Origin: an aff. Roholtiella sp. LEGE 12411
GTDB taxonomy: Bacteria > Cyanobacteriota > Cyanobacteriia > Cyanobacteriales > Nostocaceae
Assembly: GCF_015206995.1 (NCBI RefSeq)
Contig: NZ_JADEXR010000003.1
Coordinates: forward strand, 43,404-107,403
Reading direction: 5' to 3'
DNA: 64,000 nucleotides
The notes beneath the pieces were generated by a model. It worked only from the letters and a program-made list of their open reading frames with translations, ran no database searches and was not told where the DNA came from. Shown here piece by piece: positions 9,322 through 18,041 of the stretch. Both the position numbers and the translations under genes were made by a program. Position 1 is the first letter of the stretch; the number at the start of each line of letters is the position of its first letter.

Positions 9322-9475
9322 AGCCTTCTCAGGCGGCTTTCATCCCTTGCCTGAAGTACGGAATACGGCGCGGTGCGCCTGTTCCTCAAGGGTTTTCACC
9401 CTGCCGTTCTTATAAAGTTTGTAGTTAAGCTGATGCGCGTCTAGATCAAATATTCTCGCGCTTCGGCTGTCCAAG

Positions 9476-9529
9476 GTCAAGAGTCAAAAGTCCAAGCTAG
9501 TCTTTGAATGTGGACTTTTGACTCTTGAC
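9476..9529. repeat. Perfect 19-bp inverted repeat
   Basis: GTCAAGAGTCAAAAGTCCA (9476-9494) and its exact reverse complement (9511-9529) are separated by 16 bases. A related, looser copy lies at 48153-48282, where the right arm is also followed by CAACCTCA. The remaining part of the gap 9322-9652 is GC-rich palindromic debris up to about 9410, then AT-rich sequence upstream of the ferredoxin gene. Confidence 0.75.
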
Positions 9530-9652
9530 AACCTCAGCGCTAAATATACAAGTTTATTTGCGTAACAGCTTATTGCTTTAGCGAAGACAGCGCTGACTAC
9601 AAGCCGTAAAATATCTTTAGGCTAATGATAATGACTTACTTAAAAACAGTTG

Positions 9653-9994
9653 ATGGCAGTTTATCAAGTCCGACTCATCAATCCTGCACTTGAATTGGAT
9701 CACACCATTCAAGTACCAGATGACCAATATATTCTTGACATAGCGGAAGAAGCTGGTATCCGTCTACCATCTGGGTGTAAGCAAGGTGAATGTTCTGCTT
9801 GTGTTACTAAACTGATTAGTGGTGAAGTTGATCAAAGTGAGCAAAAATTTCTGCGCTCAAATGAAATACAGGCTGGTTATGTTGTTAGTTGTGTCACCTA
9901 CCCCTTGTCTGATTGCACTTTAGAAACTCATCAAGAACAAGTGTTGTATAAATCAGCTCTTTACTATAAACCTGAAGCCGGAAAAGCTGAGTAA
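9653..9994 (+). CDS. Plant-type [2Fe-2S] ferredoxin
   Basis: This 113-residue soluble electron carrier has the plant-type cluster ligands Cys42, Cys47, Cys50 (CxxxxCxxC) and Cys80. The ATG at 9653 is preferred to the adjacent TTG at 9650 because the family starts with a short MAxY-type beta strand. The C-terminal tail after the last strand is about 12 residues longer than photosynthetic PetF. It is a single gene with no obvious partner, so whether it serves photosystem I, nitrogen metabolism or another reductase cannot be said. Confidence 0.92.
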   Translation: MAVYQVRLINPALELDHTIQVPDDQYILDIAEEAGIRLPSGCKQGECSACVTKLISGEVDQSEQKFLRSNEIQAGYVVSCVTYPLSDCTLETHQEQVLYKSALYYKPEAGKAE

Positions 9995-10303
9995 TTTACG
10001 CACTATTTTATGAAATTAATCTTAAAATTTGCTTGGTGCGTTCAACAAATGTGATGCACTCTTATGCCATTCTCAACAAGCGTAAGCTGGTGATTACTAC
10101 CAAAAGTAGGTAATGACCTCCTTACAAAAATCGCAGCAATGACACTAGTGCAAAATATGAGTTTCAAAGACTGCATTTTTTCAATAATCGGCCAAATGGT
10201 AGAAGCAAATTCTATCTTCCAAGAGAGGTTAAAACCTAGCACATAGCTGAAGATGAGATAAGCACCTTACAAAGTAAATCTCTTTAGTTATTAGGTAAAA
10301 AGG

Positions 10304-10702
10304 ATGTTGACACCATTTTTAACCGCCCTAGCTACAGCCTTGAGCCTGTTGATTGTTGATTTAGTTGTTCCGGGCGTTAACATTGCTAACTTTCCAGCAG
10401 CGATGATTGCTGCTTTAGTGGTTGGTTTGATTAACGGTTCCGTAAAGCCGGTTCTTTCTGCGTTGTCTCTACCACTAAACTTTCTATCGTTTGGAGCATT
10501 TTCGCTCGTCATCAACGGTTTATGTTTTTGGTTAGCAGCGGTGTTAGTTCCTGGGTTCTCAGTTAATGGAATTATTGGTTTTCTTCTCGGGCCAGTAATT
10601 CTAACTTTTGCTAACACATTTATTAACAACTACTTTGTTGAGAAAAATCTGTTAACCAGCGGTAGTGATGTAAAAACCCAAGGTGAATTACCCTCCAGAT
10701 AA
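10304..10702 (+). CDS. Phage holin family (superfamily IV) membrane protein
   Basis: The 132-residue protein has about four hydrophobic helices. A conserved GLINGSVKPVL segment follows the second helix, and a long apolar run continues to residue ~110. This matches the 4-TM family named after a mycobacteriophage holin. In bacteria it is usually a chromosomal membrane protein of unknown role, not a lysis protein. AAAAAGG just upstream serves as ribosome site. It lies upstream of a Pmp3-type gene and a coiled-coil gene, a neighbourhood that suggests a membrane or osmotic stress role. Confidence 0.82.
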   Translation: MLTPFLTALATALSLLIVDLVVPGVNIANFPAAMIAALVVGLINGSVKPVLSALSLPLNFLSFGAFSLVINGLCFWLAAVLVPGFSVNGIIGFLLGPVILTFANTFINNYFVEKNLLTSGSDVKTQGELPSR

Positions 10703-10859
10703 ATATCAATGGGAGTAGAAACATCAAATATGTCTATATCCAGAAATGTCTCTACTCCAAATAAAATCTCCGAGTCAAGATAATTCATTAGATGGATTCT
10801 CTAATTCGGAATCTTCTAGAGAATGTAATTAAACAAAATCACAAAGTCGTAACAAAATC

Positions 10860-11051
10860 ATGAAATTAGTTCGTTTTCTTCTAGGTTTGGTAGTGCCTCC
10901 TTTAGGCGTTTTTCTCACAGTTGGAGTAGGCCCAACGTTAATTATTAACGTTGTACTCACCCTTTTGGGTTGGCTTCCTGGTAGTATTCATGCAGTTTGG
11001 GTAATTGCCAAACATGAAGAGCAACTTGATAGACAGCCAGGGACTTACTAA
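10860..11051 (+). CDS. YqaE/Pmp3-family small membrane protein
   Basis: The 63-residue protein has two transmembrane helices joined by a short loop. The second is preceded by the family signature (N)VVLTLLGWLPGSIHAVWVI. Pmp3/YqaE proteins (UPF0057) influence membrane potential and salt or cold tolerance in yeast and plants; the role in cyanobacteria is not defined. A hairpin terminator at 11167 follows. The family is recognised with confidence. Confidence 0.9.
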   Translation: MKLVRFLLGLVVPPLGVFLTVGVGPTLIINVVLTLLGWLPGSIHAVWVIAKHEEQLDRQPGTY

Positions 11052-11166
11052 TAATCAATGTTTATTTGGGTAATGGTTGCTTTTGCTAAAACCATTACCC
11101 ATCTATAATTTTTATGGTTACAGTGTAAGCTCTTAAATTTAGTTCAAAATCTATTCTCAAATAAAA

Positions 11167-11195
11167 TAGGGTGGGGATTACCCACCCTACTTTTT
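11167..11195. terminator. Bidirectional rho-independent terminator
   Basis: The 9-bp stem TAGGGTGGG/CCCACCCTA is perfect and has a T-run on the plus side and an A/T-rich run on the other. It sits between the convergent pmp3-like gene and the coiled-coil gene. Confidence 0.8.
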
Positions 11196-11280
11196 ATGCT
11201 ATGTGATAAGTTAGCTTTGTGAACCTTGTGTGCATTCGTCTTGACAAATACCATGTCGGGTTACTTCTTTTAGATGCAGT

Positions 11281-12081
11281 CTACTTACGAACAATATCAT
11301 GCTCTTTAGCAGCAGGTTCTTTTTCTTTGAACAAGTCAGCTGCTATAAGCAGTAACTCTCTCAAAGTTTGTTTGATCTGGCGCTCTTTTTTCGCGATAGA
11401 TGTACCAGCTTCACCAAGTTTATCTTCTACCTGCGATCGCTTTTGTTCTACTTGGGCAGCCATATTTTCTGCTTGTGGACGAGCTTGATCATACCAGTTT
11501 TTAGCCTCGTCTAGATAACCTTTTACTTCTGCGGAGCGTCCGCCATAACGTGCGGCTAAATTAGCTTGGACAATGGCTAGTTGCGCTTGCAGTTGAGCAT
11601 AGCGTTTCTTTAACAATCCGACTTCTTCACTGTTTTTGATGGAATTGACAGCAGAGTCTATTGCAGTTTTTGTACCATCAGTTCTTTCTTTCCCTGTCTC
11701 CTCAATCTCTGCCAAAATTATATCAACCTCTTGCTGGAGTTGTTCTTCTTCACCATCTAACTGAGCTTGTAGCCTCTTGAGATCTGTTTGAGTCTTAACA
11801 ATAGCTTCGTGTCTTTTAGTATTAACCCCTTCCAACGCACCTTCAATGGAAGCTGTCACTTCTTCTTTCAGTTCGGTACCTTTTTCTTGAAAATTTTCAA
11901 TTACAACAGATACAGCATCTTTAACAAGTCCACGAAGTTCAGTTGAACCTTCTTTAAACTCAGAGGCTACCTGAGAAACTGCGGCTTTAACAATTTCTCG
12001 AATTCTCTCAGTTCTTAACTGTCCGGTTTCTTTGGCTTGTTGCAGATCTGCTTGAATTTGTTGTTTGATATTGTTAGCCAT
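11281..12081 (-). CDS. All-helical coiled-coil protein, stress-type
   Basis: The product of about 266 residues is rich in Glu, Lys, Gln and Ala and has no hydrophobic segment. It reads as one long series of amphipathic helices with LEA/apolipoprotein-like periodicity. The ATG at 12081 (MANNIKQQ) is taken as start rather than the TTG six bases earlier. Such proteins often associate with membranes or protect during stress. The neighbours, holin-family and Pmp3 proteins, fit a cell-envelope stress group, but this is inference. No enzymatic motif is present. Confidence 0.75.
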   Translation of the reverse strand: MANNIKQQIQADLQQAKETGQLRTERIREIVKAAVSQVASEFKEGSTELRGLVKDAVSVVIENFQEKGTELKEEVTASIEGALEGVNTKRHEAIVKTQTDLKRLQAQLDGEEEQLQQEVDIILAEIEETGKERTDGTKTAIDSAVNSIKNSEEVGLLKKRYAQLQAQLAIVQANLAARYGGRSAEVKGYLDEAKNWYDQARPQAENMAAQVEQKRSQVEDKLGEAGTSIAKKERQIKQTLRELLLIAADLFKEKEPAAKEHDIVRK

Positions 12082-12393
12082 CTTCAACTCTTTGGATTTA
12101 ACTAATTGGGATAAAATTTTCTAGACATGATGCTATATACATATTATGGCGTAGGCTCTTTTAACCAGGCACTTCCTTTAGATAGAAAATTTCTGCAATT
12201 TAGCTCAGTCTTATTTATGCTTGTCTGTTACAGCCAATATCCTACAGCAGTTTTTTAATCCATTGAATACAAGTCATTGTAGGGGCAACATATTATGTCC
12301 CTACACTTGTGAGCAATTTAATTTTTAAACACTACTGTATGTTGCCCCTTTGTGAGATGATTAATATTTACTACTATTAATTGAGAGTAAAAT
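12082..12393. other. Intergenic region with a short inverted repeat
   Basis: The gap carries divergent promoters for the coiled-coil gene and the small gene at 12394. An inverted repeat TGTAGGG (12278-12284) / CCCTACA (12299-12305) is embedded in a segment rich in GGGGCAACAT-type sequence that partly recurs, inverted, near 12340-12351. No gene is seen. Confidence 0.5.
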
Positions 12394-12618
12394 ATGTGGC
12401 GAGTAAACATTACTTGTTCCGGCGATGCTTGGAAGCGTTATGCTATTGACTTTAAGACAACGGCAGATAAGTACCAAGGCGAATTGATTAGTTCCAAAAA
12501 AATGCCTGATGGTACGCGGATTATGGCATATAAAATTGAGGATGTTAGCGACGCGGAAGCTTTTCAGGAAGATTGTGTCAAATTTGATGGATTTACAACT
12601 GACTTTGAATCTTTGTAG
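12394..12618 (+). CDS. Small conserved cyanobacterial protein of unknown function
   Basis: The 74-residue soluble protein begins MWRVNITCSGDAWKRY, contains two cysteines, and ends acidic. It has a plausible alpha/beta pattern, no signal peptide and no recognised motif. A start ATG follows the sequence GAGAGTAAA. It lies 57 bases before the cytochrome c6 gene on the same strand, so co-transcription is possible. Codon use resembles its neighbours, which favours a real gene. Confidence 0.65.
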   Translation: MWRVNITCSGDAWKRYAIDFKTTADKYQGELISSKKMPDGTRIMAYKIEDVSDAEAFQEDCVKFDGFTTDFESL

Positions 12619-12675
12619 TATTGGTTCTGAAACTTAATTTATGTAAACTGCTAATACAGAATTAGGATAAGCTAA

Positions 12676-13011
12676 GTGAAAAAATTACTCACATTGTTAT
12701 TAGTCACATTTTTGTTATTGACAAGTACTTTTGTTTTGTCTGCTAGTGCAGCTAATACAGCTAACGGCACACAAATTTTCAGTGCTCATTGTGCTGGTTG
12801 TCATATTAATGGCGGTAACATTATCAGACGAGGTAAGAATCTCAAAAAACAAGCGCTTAAAAAATATGGTATGGATTCAATAGAGGCAGTTAAATCCATT
12901 GTAACTAATGGTAAAAATAATATGTCAGCCTATAAAGATCGTCTCTCTGAACAAGAAATTCAAGATGTTGCGGCTTACGTTCTCGAACAAGCTGAAAAAA
13001 ACTGGCATTAA
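12676..13011 (+). CDS. petJ: Cytochrome c6-like c-type cytochrome
   Basis: The 111-residue precursor has a Sec signal peptide ending near residue 25 (SASA-A). The haem site is Cys39-Ala-Gly-Cys42-His43, and Met83 in the NNMSAYKDRL segment is the expected axial ligand. The C-terminal EQEIQDVAAYVLEQAEKNW helix is typical of PetJ. Cytochrome c6 carries electrons in the thylakoid lumen from cytochrome b6f to photosystem I or to oxidase. The start is a GTG with AGGATAAG upstream. Its basic segment (IIRRGKNLKKQALKK) could mean a c6-like paralogue rather than the main PetJ. It is followed after 18 bases by an aldo/keto reductase gene. Confidence 0.88.
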   Translation: MKKLLTLLLVTFLLLTSTFVLSASAANTANGTQIFSAHCAGCHINGGNIIRRGKNLKKQALKKYGMDSIEAVKSIVTNGKNNMSAYKDRLSEQEIQDVAAYVLEQAEKNWH

Positions 13012-13029
13012 ACAATTAATAATTAAAAT

Positions 13030-14049
13030 ATGAACTTACCAATAACCAGCCGTCTTCAATTTACACCCGATTTAAACGTTTGCCGGATTTTAAATGGAAT
13101 GTGGCAAGTATCTGGTGGACACGGACGTATTGACCCAAAAGCCGCTATTCAAGCTATGTTTAAATATCTAGATGCAGGCTTTAGCACTTGGGATTTAGCA
13201 GACCATTACGGCCCCGCCGAAGACTTGATTGGTGAATTCCGTCGTCAACTAATTGCTACACGTGGAAAAGAGGTTTTATCTAACTTACAAGCCTTTACAA
13301 AATGGGTTCCTCGTCCTGGAAAAATGACGAAAAAATTGGTCGAGGAAAATATTAATATCTCCTTAAGAAGAATGGATGTAGAATCCTTGGACTTGATGCA
13401 ATTCCACTGGTGGGAATATCAGGATAAAAATTATCTGGATGCGCTCAAGTATATGGTGGAACTTCAAACTGAGGGAAAAATTAAGCATTTAGCTTTGACT
13501 AACTTTGATACTGAACACCTAAAAATTATTACGGAAGCTGGTGTAAAAATTGTTTCTAACCAAGTGCAATTCTCTCTAGTGGATCGCCGTCCGGAAGTAA
13601 ACATGACTCAATTTTGTCAACAGCAGGATATAAAACTTTTTACTTACGGCACAGTTTGCGGCGGCTTGTTATCAGAAAAGTATTTGGGAAAACCCGAACC
13701 GCGAGGTTCGGAATTGGCTACCGTTAGCTTGCGAAAATACAAGAATATGGTCGATGCTTGGGGCGGTTGGCAATTATTTCAAGAATTGCTTGCTATTCTC
13801 AAAGAAATTGCTGATAAGCATCAAGTTAGCATCTCTAATGTGGGAGTGCGTTACATCTTAGATCAGCCAAGTGTCGGAGGTGTGATAGTTGGTGCAAGAC
13901 TCGGTGTATCTGAACATATCGAAGATAACGCCAAAGTATTTAGTTTTAGTCTAGATGATGACGATCGCGATCGCATCAATGCAGTATCTCGCCAATCACG
14001 CGATTTATATCAGATTATTGGCGATTGTGGCGACGAATATCGGCGATGA
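13030..14049 (+). CDS. Aldo/keto reductase
   Basis: This 339-residue TIM-barrel NADPH oxidoreductase has family features in order. The catalytic Asp and Tyr60 are in WDLADHYG, Lys is in the strand after SNLQAFTKW, and His is in MQFHWW. The cofactor loop GVIVGARLG lies near the C-terminus. The substrate is not predictable. It starts 18 bases after the cytochrome gene and is probably in the same transcript. A GCGATCGC-like HIP1 cluster lies near the 3' end. No defect was seen. Confidence 0.9.
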   Translation: MNLPITSRLQFTPDLNVCRILNGMWQVSGGHGRIDPKAAIQAMFKYLDAGFSTWDLADHYGPAEDLIGEFRRQLIATRGKEVLSNLQAFTKWVPRPGKMTKKLVEENINISLRRMDVESLDLMQFHWWEYQDKNYLDALKYMVELQTEGKIKHLALTNFDTEHLKIITEAGVKIVSNQVQFSLVDRRPEVNMTQFCQQQDIKLFTYGTVCGGLLSEKYLGKPEPRGSELATVSLRKYKNMVDAWGGWQLFQELLAILKEIADKHQVSISNVGVRYILDQPSVGGVIVGARLGVSEHIEDNAKVFSFSLDDDDRDRINAVSRQSRDLYQIIGDCGDEYRR

Positions 14050-14250
14050 CAATTAAGGTTTCTGAACTTGGGTGATAATACGGTGAAGGTTGTTGCAAAC
14101 TACTGCTCCAACTCAGCACGTTCCAGCTATGGGGCGAAGGGAGACAGCACACCGTCGCCTGGGAGGTGACAGCGTGCCAACTTCTCACCACCAATAAAGC
14201 CTTTGAACTGATAACTGAGCATGGATGCTCTTAATTGTTTAGTTATCAGA

Positions 14251-15345
14251 CTAAGGTAAGGCTGCTGCGGGAGTTAAGCCTAGTTTAGATAACAGGCGGT
14301 CAATGTCAAAATGCTCATTCATTAACTGGCGAATGCACTGAACTTTAATCGGCTCGTGGACACGCACTTGACCAAAAGTGCGGTCAACGATTTCTACAGT
14401 GGTTAGGGTATCGAGATCAACAGATAAAATAGGGATTTCTAGTTCTTCAGCGCGACTGACAATGAACGGGGGAGGTGGTAGTTGCCCGGTGAGAATCAGG
14501 CATTGGGTAGAAGTTTCCAAAGCAGCTTGCTGAATTTCCACGCGATCGCCTCCTGTCACCACTGCCATATTCCGGCGTTTGCGAAAATATTTGACAGCGG
14601 AGTTTACATTCATCGCTCCAATTGCCAGACTTTCCACCATCAAATCCAGGCGATCGTTACGACACAGAACATCGGCATTTAACTGCTTTACCAGTTCGCC
14701 AACACTGACACTACGGAGCAAATCGCTGTTCGGCAGCATTGCTAGCACAGGAATACCCCGCTGTTCCAAAAACGGTCGCAACAGAGTGTCAACAGTTTCC
14801 AGTTGTTTGGCAGGAATATCATTGATGACAACACCGAGCAAGCGATCGCCCACCCGCTGTTTAGCAGATAATAACGCCTCTACTGAAAGCAGCGATTTGT
14901 AACGGGCTACTAAGAGCACAGCAGCATCCAGTACTTCAGCCACTTGCAGTAAAGACAAATCAAACAAATTGCCTTCTGACAAATCACCAGGTCCCTCTAG
15001 CAAAACCAAATCTCCTCGACGCATTTGCAAATATTGCCGGATGAGGGACTGCTGATAATCGGTTTTGTCTTGGCCACGTAAGCGTTTTTGCACATTTGCT
15101 TCATCCAGAGCCAGCATTGTAGGTGCAATGCAGTTTTCCGGCAGATTCAGGCTAGAAGCAATGAACTGGACATCTTCCTCAATTACAGTTCCATTAGATG
15201 CATTCCAACAAGTACCTAGCGGTTTGCCGTAGGCAATGTCCAGTCCTTTTTGCTGTAGCTGATGAGACAAACCCAGAACAGTTGCAGATTTACCGCTGTA
15301 AGTCTCAGTTGATCCAATCAGCAAATATTTAGGGGATTTTGGCAC
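14251..15345 (-). CDS. Phosphotransacetylase-family protein with DRTGG domain
   Basis: The 364-residue protein has an N-terminal BioD/CobB-like P-loop domain. GSTETYSGKSATVLGL is near residue 11, with an LLVARYKS segment further on. A DRTGG domain covers about 225-330. This arrangement matches the N-terminal half of large Pta proteins, without the catalytic phosphate acetyltransferase half. The biochemical role is therefore uncertain and may be regulatory or metal-cofactor related. The neighbour upstream on the same strand is ebsA, 302 bases away. Confidence 0.8.
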   Translation of the reverse strand: MPKSPKYLLIGSTETYSGKSATVLGLSHQLQQKGLDIAYGKPLGTCWNASNGTVIEEDVQFIASSLNLPENCIAPTMLALDEANVQKRLRGQDKTDYQQSLIRQYLQMRRGDLVLLEGPGDLSEGNLFDLSLLQVAEVLDAAVLLVARYKSLLSVEALLSAKQRVGDRLLGVVINDIPAKQLETVDTLLRPFLEQRGIPVLAMLPNSDLLRSVSVGELVKQLNADVLCRNDRLDLMVESLAIGAMNVNSAVKYFRKRRNMAVVTGGDRVEIQQAALETSTQCLILTGQLPPPPFIVSRAEELEIPILSVDLDTLTTVEIVDRTFGQVRVHEPIKVQCIRQLMNEHFDIDRLLSKLGLTPAAALP

Positions 15346-15647
15346 ACATGCACTCCTAATTTCAAAAGTCAGAAGAACCCAGTTCGGTGTTTACTAATTC
15401 TAGTTTGTTCTGGCGAAAGCCTTCCGCTCTCATGAGCTACTTTCAATAAAGGTAGGTAGGGAGTAGTTATGTCAAACTTTGCTGTAGGGTTGCTAACAAT
15501 TTCAAATACAGGAGTTACTATCTAACTCGCAACAAATGCAACACCAAATAGTGCTTTTTCTGGCGGTGGAACTGCCATTCATTATAGGGCATTGGGGATT
15601 GTAAGGATTTCCCAGTACCCAGTACCTAATCCCAGCCTCTATTCCCC
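15346..15647. other. Intergenic region with degenerate heptamer repeats
   Basis: No gene is visible. Around 15580-15640 the sequence holds GGGCATTGGGGATT and CCCAGTACCCAGTACC-type short tandem copies, related to the STRR blocks elsewhere in the window. Confidence 0.5.
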
Positions 15648-16022
15648 TTATTCTTCTATATGCAGTAACTTGCGGTAAAACCCTTGTGAAAAATCAGTCA
15701 CGCGATGACGCTTATAGTTGTCCATAAGTTCAATTAAAAAATTAATAAACTCAAAACTAGCCATCATCAGTTCGTAATTCAGATCAGCGTTGCCATCAAA
15801 CTGAACTCGGCAACGCGTTAAGTCTGACGGTAAAGTAGCAACATTCCAAGTAGCAACAAAGGGAATGTGCTCACTGGCTTCTATTTTCCGATGCCCTTCC
15901 AAGACACCTTTTTGATAAAGACTGATGGCATGGGGTAAGAAATTACGCCTAGTACCCTGAATGTAAGGTAAATAGACACTGGCTTGTTGTTGAGTGGCTG
16001 GCTGGATTTGCTCTATAGACAT
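15648..16022 (-). CDS. ebsA: EbsA-like type IV pilus biogenesis protein
   Basis: The 124-residue soluble protein has the pattern SIEQIQPA...VYLPYIQGTRRNFLPHAISLYQKG, then FVATWNVATLPSDLTRCRVQFDG in two pieces. This is characteristic of the cyanobacteria-specific EbsA family. In Synechococcus EbsA is needed for type IV pilus assembly and for suppression of biofilm formation. Identification rests on recall of the family sequence, not on a search. No pilus genes are adjacent. The start is at ATG 16022. Confidence 0.72.
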   Translation of the reverse strand: MSIEQIQPATQQQASVYLPYIQGTRRNFLPHAISLYQKGVLEGHRKIEASEHIPFVATWNVATLPSDLTRCRVQFDGNADLNYELMMASFEFINFLIELMDNYKRHRVTDFSQGFYRKLLHIEE

Positions 16023-16582
16023 TGTTGAATATTCCTCAATTTATTTAACAACTTGGGTTAGTAACTCTCAATAGTGTTCCCAAAAAATGTGTCTTTATTT
16101 GCACATAGTAGGGGGAGTGGGGAAGCAGAGAGACAGGGGGGCAGAGGAAGGGGGAGCAGAGGATAAAGAATAGTTAATAACTCCTGTTTCCGCTCTCCCG
16201 TCTCCAATGACCAATGATTAATTACTGAAGTTACTACTAAGAAATATGAAAATGTCGGTTACAATTCGGTTACAATAAGGCTGCATTGACTTTTATCGAA
16301 GCTAGGGGCAATGACACTAAAAATCTTCGCTGAAAAGCGATAGGTATTGTTATTGCTATATATGCCAACGGCAAGCTGCTGCTACCTTGTCATAACTTTG
16401 CCCAAACTAGAGTTTCTATTCAGGGATAACTCTACGAGTTTTATCGTGATTTTAGGAGGTAAACAATTACCACCAATCCCACGGAAGGTTAAAAATGTGT
16501 GAAGGTTGCAACATCTAACGTTGTCCGATTTCCAGCTTCTTTATGGGTGTAGACAAATACTGGTTTTTGTATCAAGTAACCT
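16023..16582. other. Divergent intergenic region upstream of mgdA
   Basis: A purine-rich block (about 16108-16170, repeated GGGGAG/CAGAGG units) and heptamer-like CAATGAC copies near 16205 are seen. A tandem 11-bp repeat lies at 16255-16276, and an AGGAGG near 16454. No open frame is convincing. Promoters for ebsA and mgdA should be here. Confidence 0.5.
16255..16276 (+). promoter_or_regulatory. Tandem 11-bp direct repeat upstream of mgdA
   Basis: TCGGTTACAAT occurs twice back to back (16255-16265, 16266-16276), a spacing of about one helical turn. It lies 307 bases before the mgdA start. A regulator binding site is possible; no known motif was recognised. Confidence 0.4.
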
Positions 16583-17995
16583 ATGCCAGCGAATTCCTGG
16601 CCCGAAAAAGATTCTTATACAGAGCTTGATCCGCTCAACTCCTTGTTGTCTGACATATCAGCAGACGAGGAGTCCATGTTAGAGACAGATACCGTGTCTT
16701 TAACATCCCGGTTTCAAGGTCGTAGACGTAAAGCCGCTCTAGTTTTGACCATCGTCTGGAGTGGCACGATCGCACTGCATTTAGCTTCTTGGGGTTCTAT
16801 ATTTATCCTAGGATTGACAACTATCCTAGGTCTTCATGCCTTAGTGGTGGTGTTTACTAAACCTTGCCACTATCCTAAAGAAATGCAAGGAGATTTGCCT
16901 TGTGTCTCTTTATTAGTGGCAGCAAAAAATGAAGAAGCGGTAATTGCTAAATTAGTCCAAAATCTTTGTAGTCTTGAATATCCAGATGGACAATACGAAG
17001 TATGGATAATTGACGATCACAGCACCGACAGCACGCCACAGTTATTAGCAGAACTGGAGCAGAAATACGACCAACTAAAGGTACTTAGGCGCTCAGCAGA
17101 AGCAAGTGGCGGCAAGTCGGGGGCGTTAAATCAGGTACTGCCCCAAACAAAGGGTGAAATTATAGCAGTATTTGATGCTGATGCCCAAGTGACACCAGAC
17201 TTATTACTACAGGTAATACCTTTATTTCAAAGAGAAAAGGTAGGGGCGGTGCAAGTGCGAAAAGCAATCGCCAACGCCAAAGAAAATTTGTGGACTAAGG
17301 GTCAAATGGCAGAAATGGCACTTGATACCTGGTTTCAACAACAGCGGACTGCCCTTGGTGGAATCGGCGAACTACGGGGTAACGGTCAATTTGTCAGACG
17401 TTCAGCCTTAGATAGCTGTGGTGGATGGAATGAGGAAACCATCACCGATGATTTGGATTTGACAATCCGCTTACATTTAGAGAAATGGGATATTGAGTGT
17501 GTGTTCTACCCAGCGGTGCAAGAAGAAGGAGTGACCAATGCGATCGCACTCTGGCATCAGCGTAACCGTTGGGCAGAAGGCGGATATCAGCGCTATTTGG
17601 ATTACTGGGCTTTGATTCTCAAAAACCGCATGGGAGGGCGTAAAACCTGGGATTTGCTGATGTTTATGCTGATTATGTATATCTTGCCTACAGCAACAGT
17701 ACCAGATTTACTAATGGCGATCGCTCGGCATCGTCCCCCAATGCTCAGTCCAGTGACTGGCTTGTCAGTCACTATGTCAATGGTCGGTATGTATACAGGT
17801 CTGAAGCGGATACGTCAAGATCAAAAATTCCAGGTTTATACATATTTTTTGTTACTGTTTCAGACGCTGCGTGGCAATTTATATATGTTGCACTGGTTAG
17901 TGGTTATGAGCAGTACCACAGCCCGGATGTCGGTAAGACCAAAGCGGTTGAAATGGGTGAAGACTGTGCATACGGGTATAGGGCATGGGGTATAG
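16583..17995 (+). CDS. mgdA: Beta-monoglucosyldiacylglycerol synthase
   Basis: This membrane glycosyltransferase (GT2) makes monoglucosyldiacylglycerol from UDP-glucose and diacylglycerol, the first step of cyanobacterial galactolipid synthesis. It has 470 residues. Two helices near 48-90 precede the GT2 domain, which shows VSLLVAAKNEEAV, DDHSTDS, the DADAQ metal site and the acceptor motif QRNRWAEGG. Hydrophobic helices follow to the end. The N-terminus MPANSWP and the RPKRLKWVKTVHTG tail match the Nostoc-type enzyme as remembered. The last codons (GIGHGV) and the stop lie inside a heptamer array, so the natural C-terminus has been replaced. Confidence 0.9.
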   Translation: MPANSWPEKDSYTELDPLNSLLSDISADEESMLETDTVSLTSRFQGRRRKAALVLTIVWSGTIALHLASWGSIFILGLTTILGLHALVVVFTKPCHYPKEMQGDLPCVSLLVAAKNEEAVIAKLVQNLCSLEYPDGQYEVWIIDDHSTDSTPQLLAELEQKYDQLKVLRRSAEASGGKSGALNQVLPQTKGEIIAVFDADAQVTPDLLLQVIPLFQREKVGAVQVRKAIANAKENLWTKGQMAEMALDTWFQQQRTALGGIGELRGNGQFVRRSALDSCGGWNEETITDDLDLTIRLHLEKWDIECVFYPAVQEEGVTNAIALWHQRNRWAEGGYQRYLDYWALILKNRMGGRKTWDLLMFMLIMYILPTATVPDLLMAIARHRPPMLSPVTGLSVTMSMVGMYTGLKRIRQDQKFQVYTYFLLLFQTLRGNLYMLHWLVVMSSTTARMSVRPKRLKWVKTVHTGIGHGV

Positions 17996-18029
17996 GGCAT
18001 GGGGCATGGGGCATGGGGCATGGGGCATG
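17974..18029. repeat. STRR heptamer array (GGGCATG)
   Basis: Eight consecutive 7-base units are present: six GGGCATG and two GGGTATA. The mgdA stop codon (17993-17995) lies inside the array. The array ends in CCCAATGCCC, which can pair with a unit as a hairpin between the convergent mgdA and dnaX genes. Confidence 0.9.
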
Positions 18030-18041
18030 CCCAATGCCCTT

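Larger units (their letters stand above)
7831..9328 (-). mobile_element. IS1341-type (tnpB-only) IS200/IS605 element with a divergent small gene
   Basis: The element holds an intact tnpB on the minus strand and a small plus-strand gene starting 72 bases upstream of it; there is no tnpA. One end is a hairpin CCCCG...CGGGG (7833-7853) overlapping the tnpB stop. A hairpin GAAGGC-TAAA-GCCTTC (9313-9328) covers the stop of the small gene. More GC-rich palindromic sequence continues to about 9410, so the outer left boundary is uncertain. Transposition would need a tnpA in trans. Confidence 0.75.

Noticed and set aside
10042..10242. Minus-strand 66-codon frame between ferredoxin and holin-family genes
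   Set aside because: No protein-like pattern or ribosome site.
10304..10702. Interpretation as a prophage lysis gene
   Set aside because: No other phage genes nearby; this holin family is commonly chromosomal.
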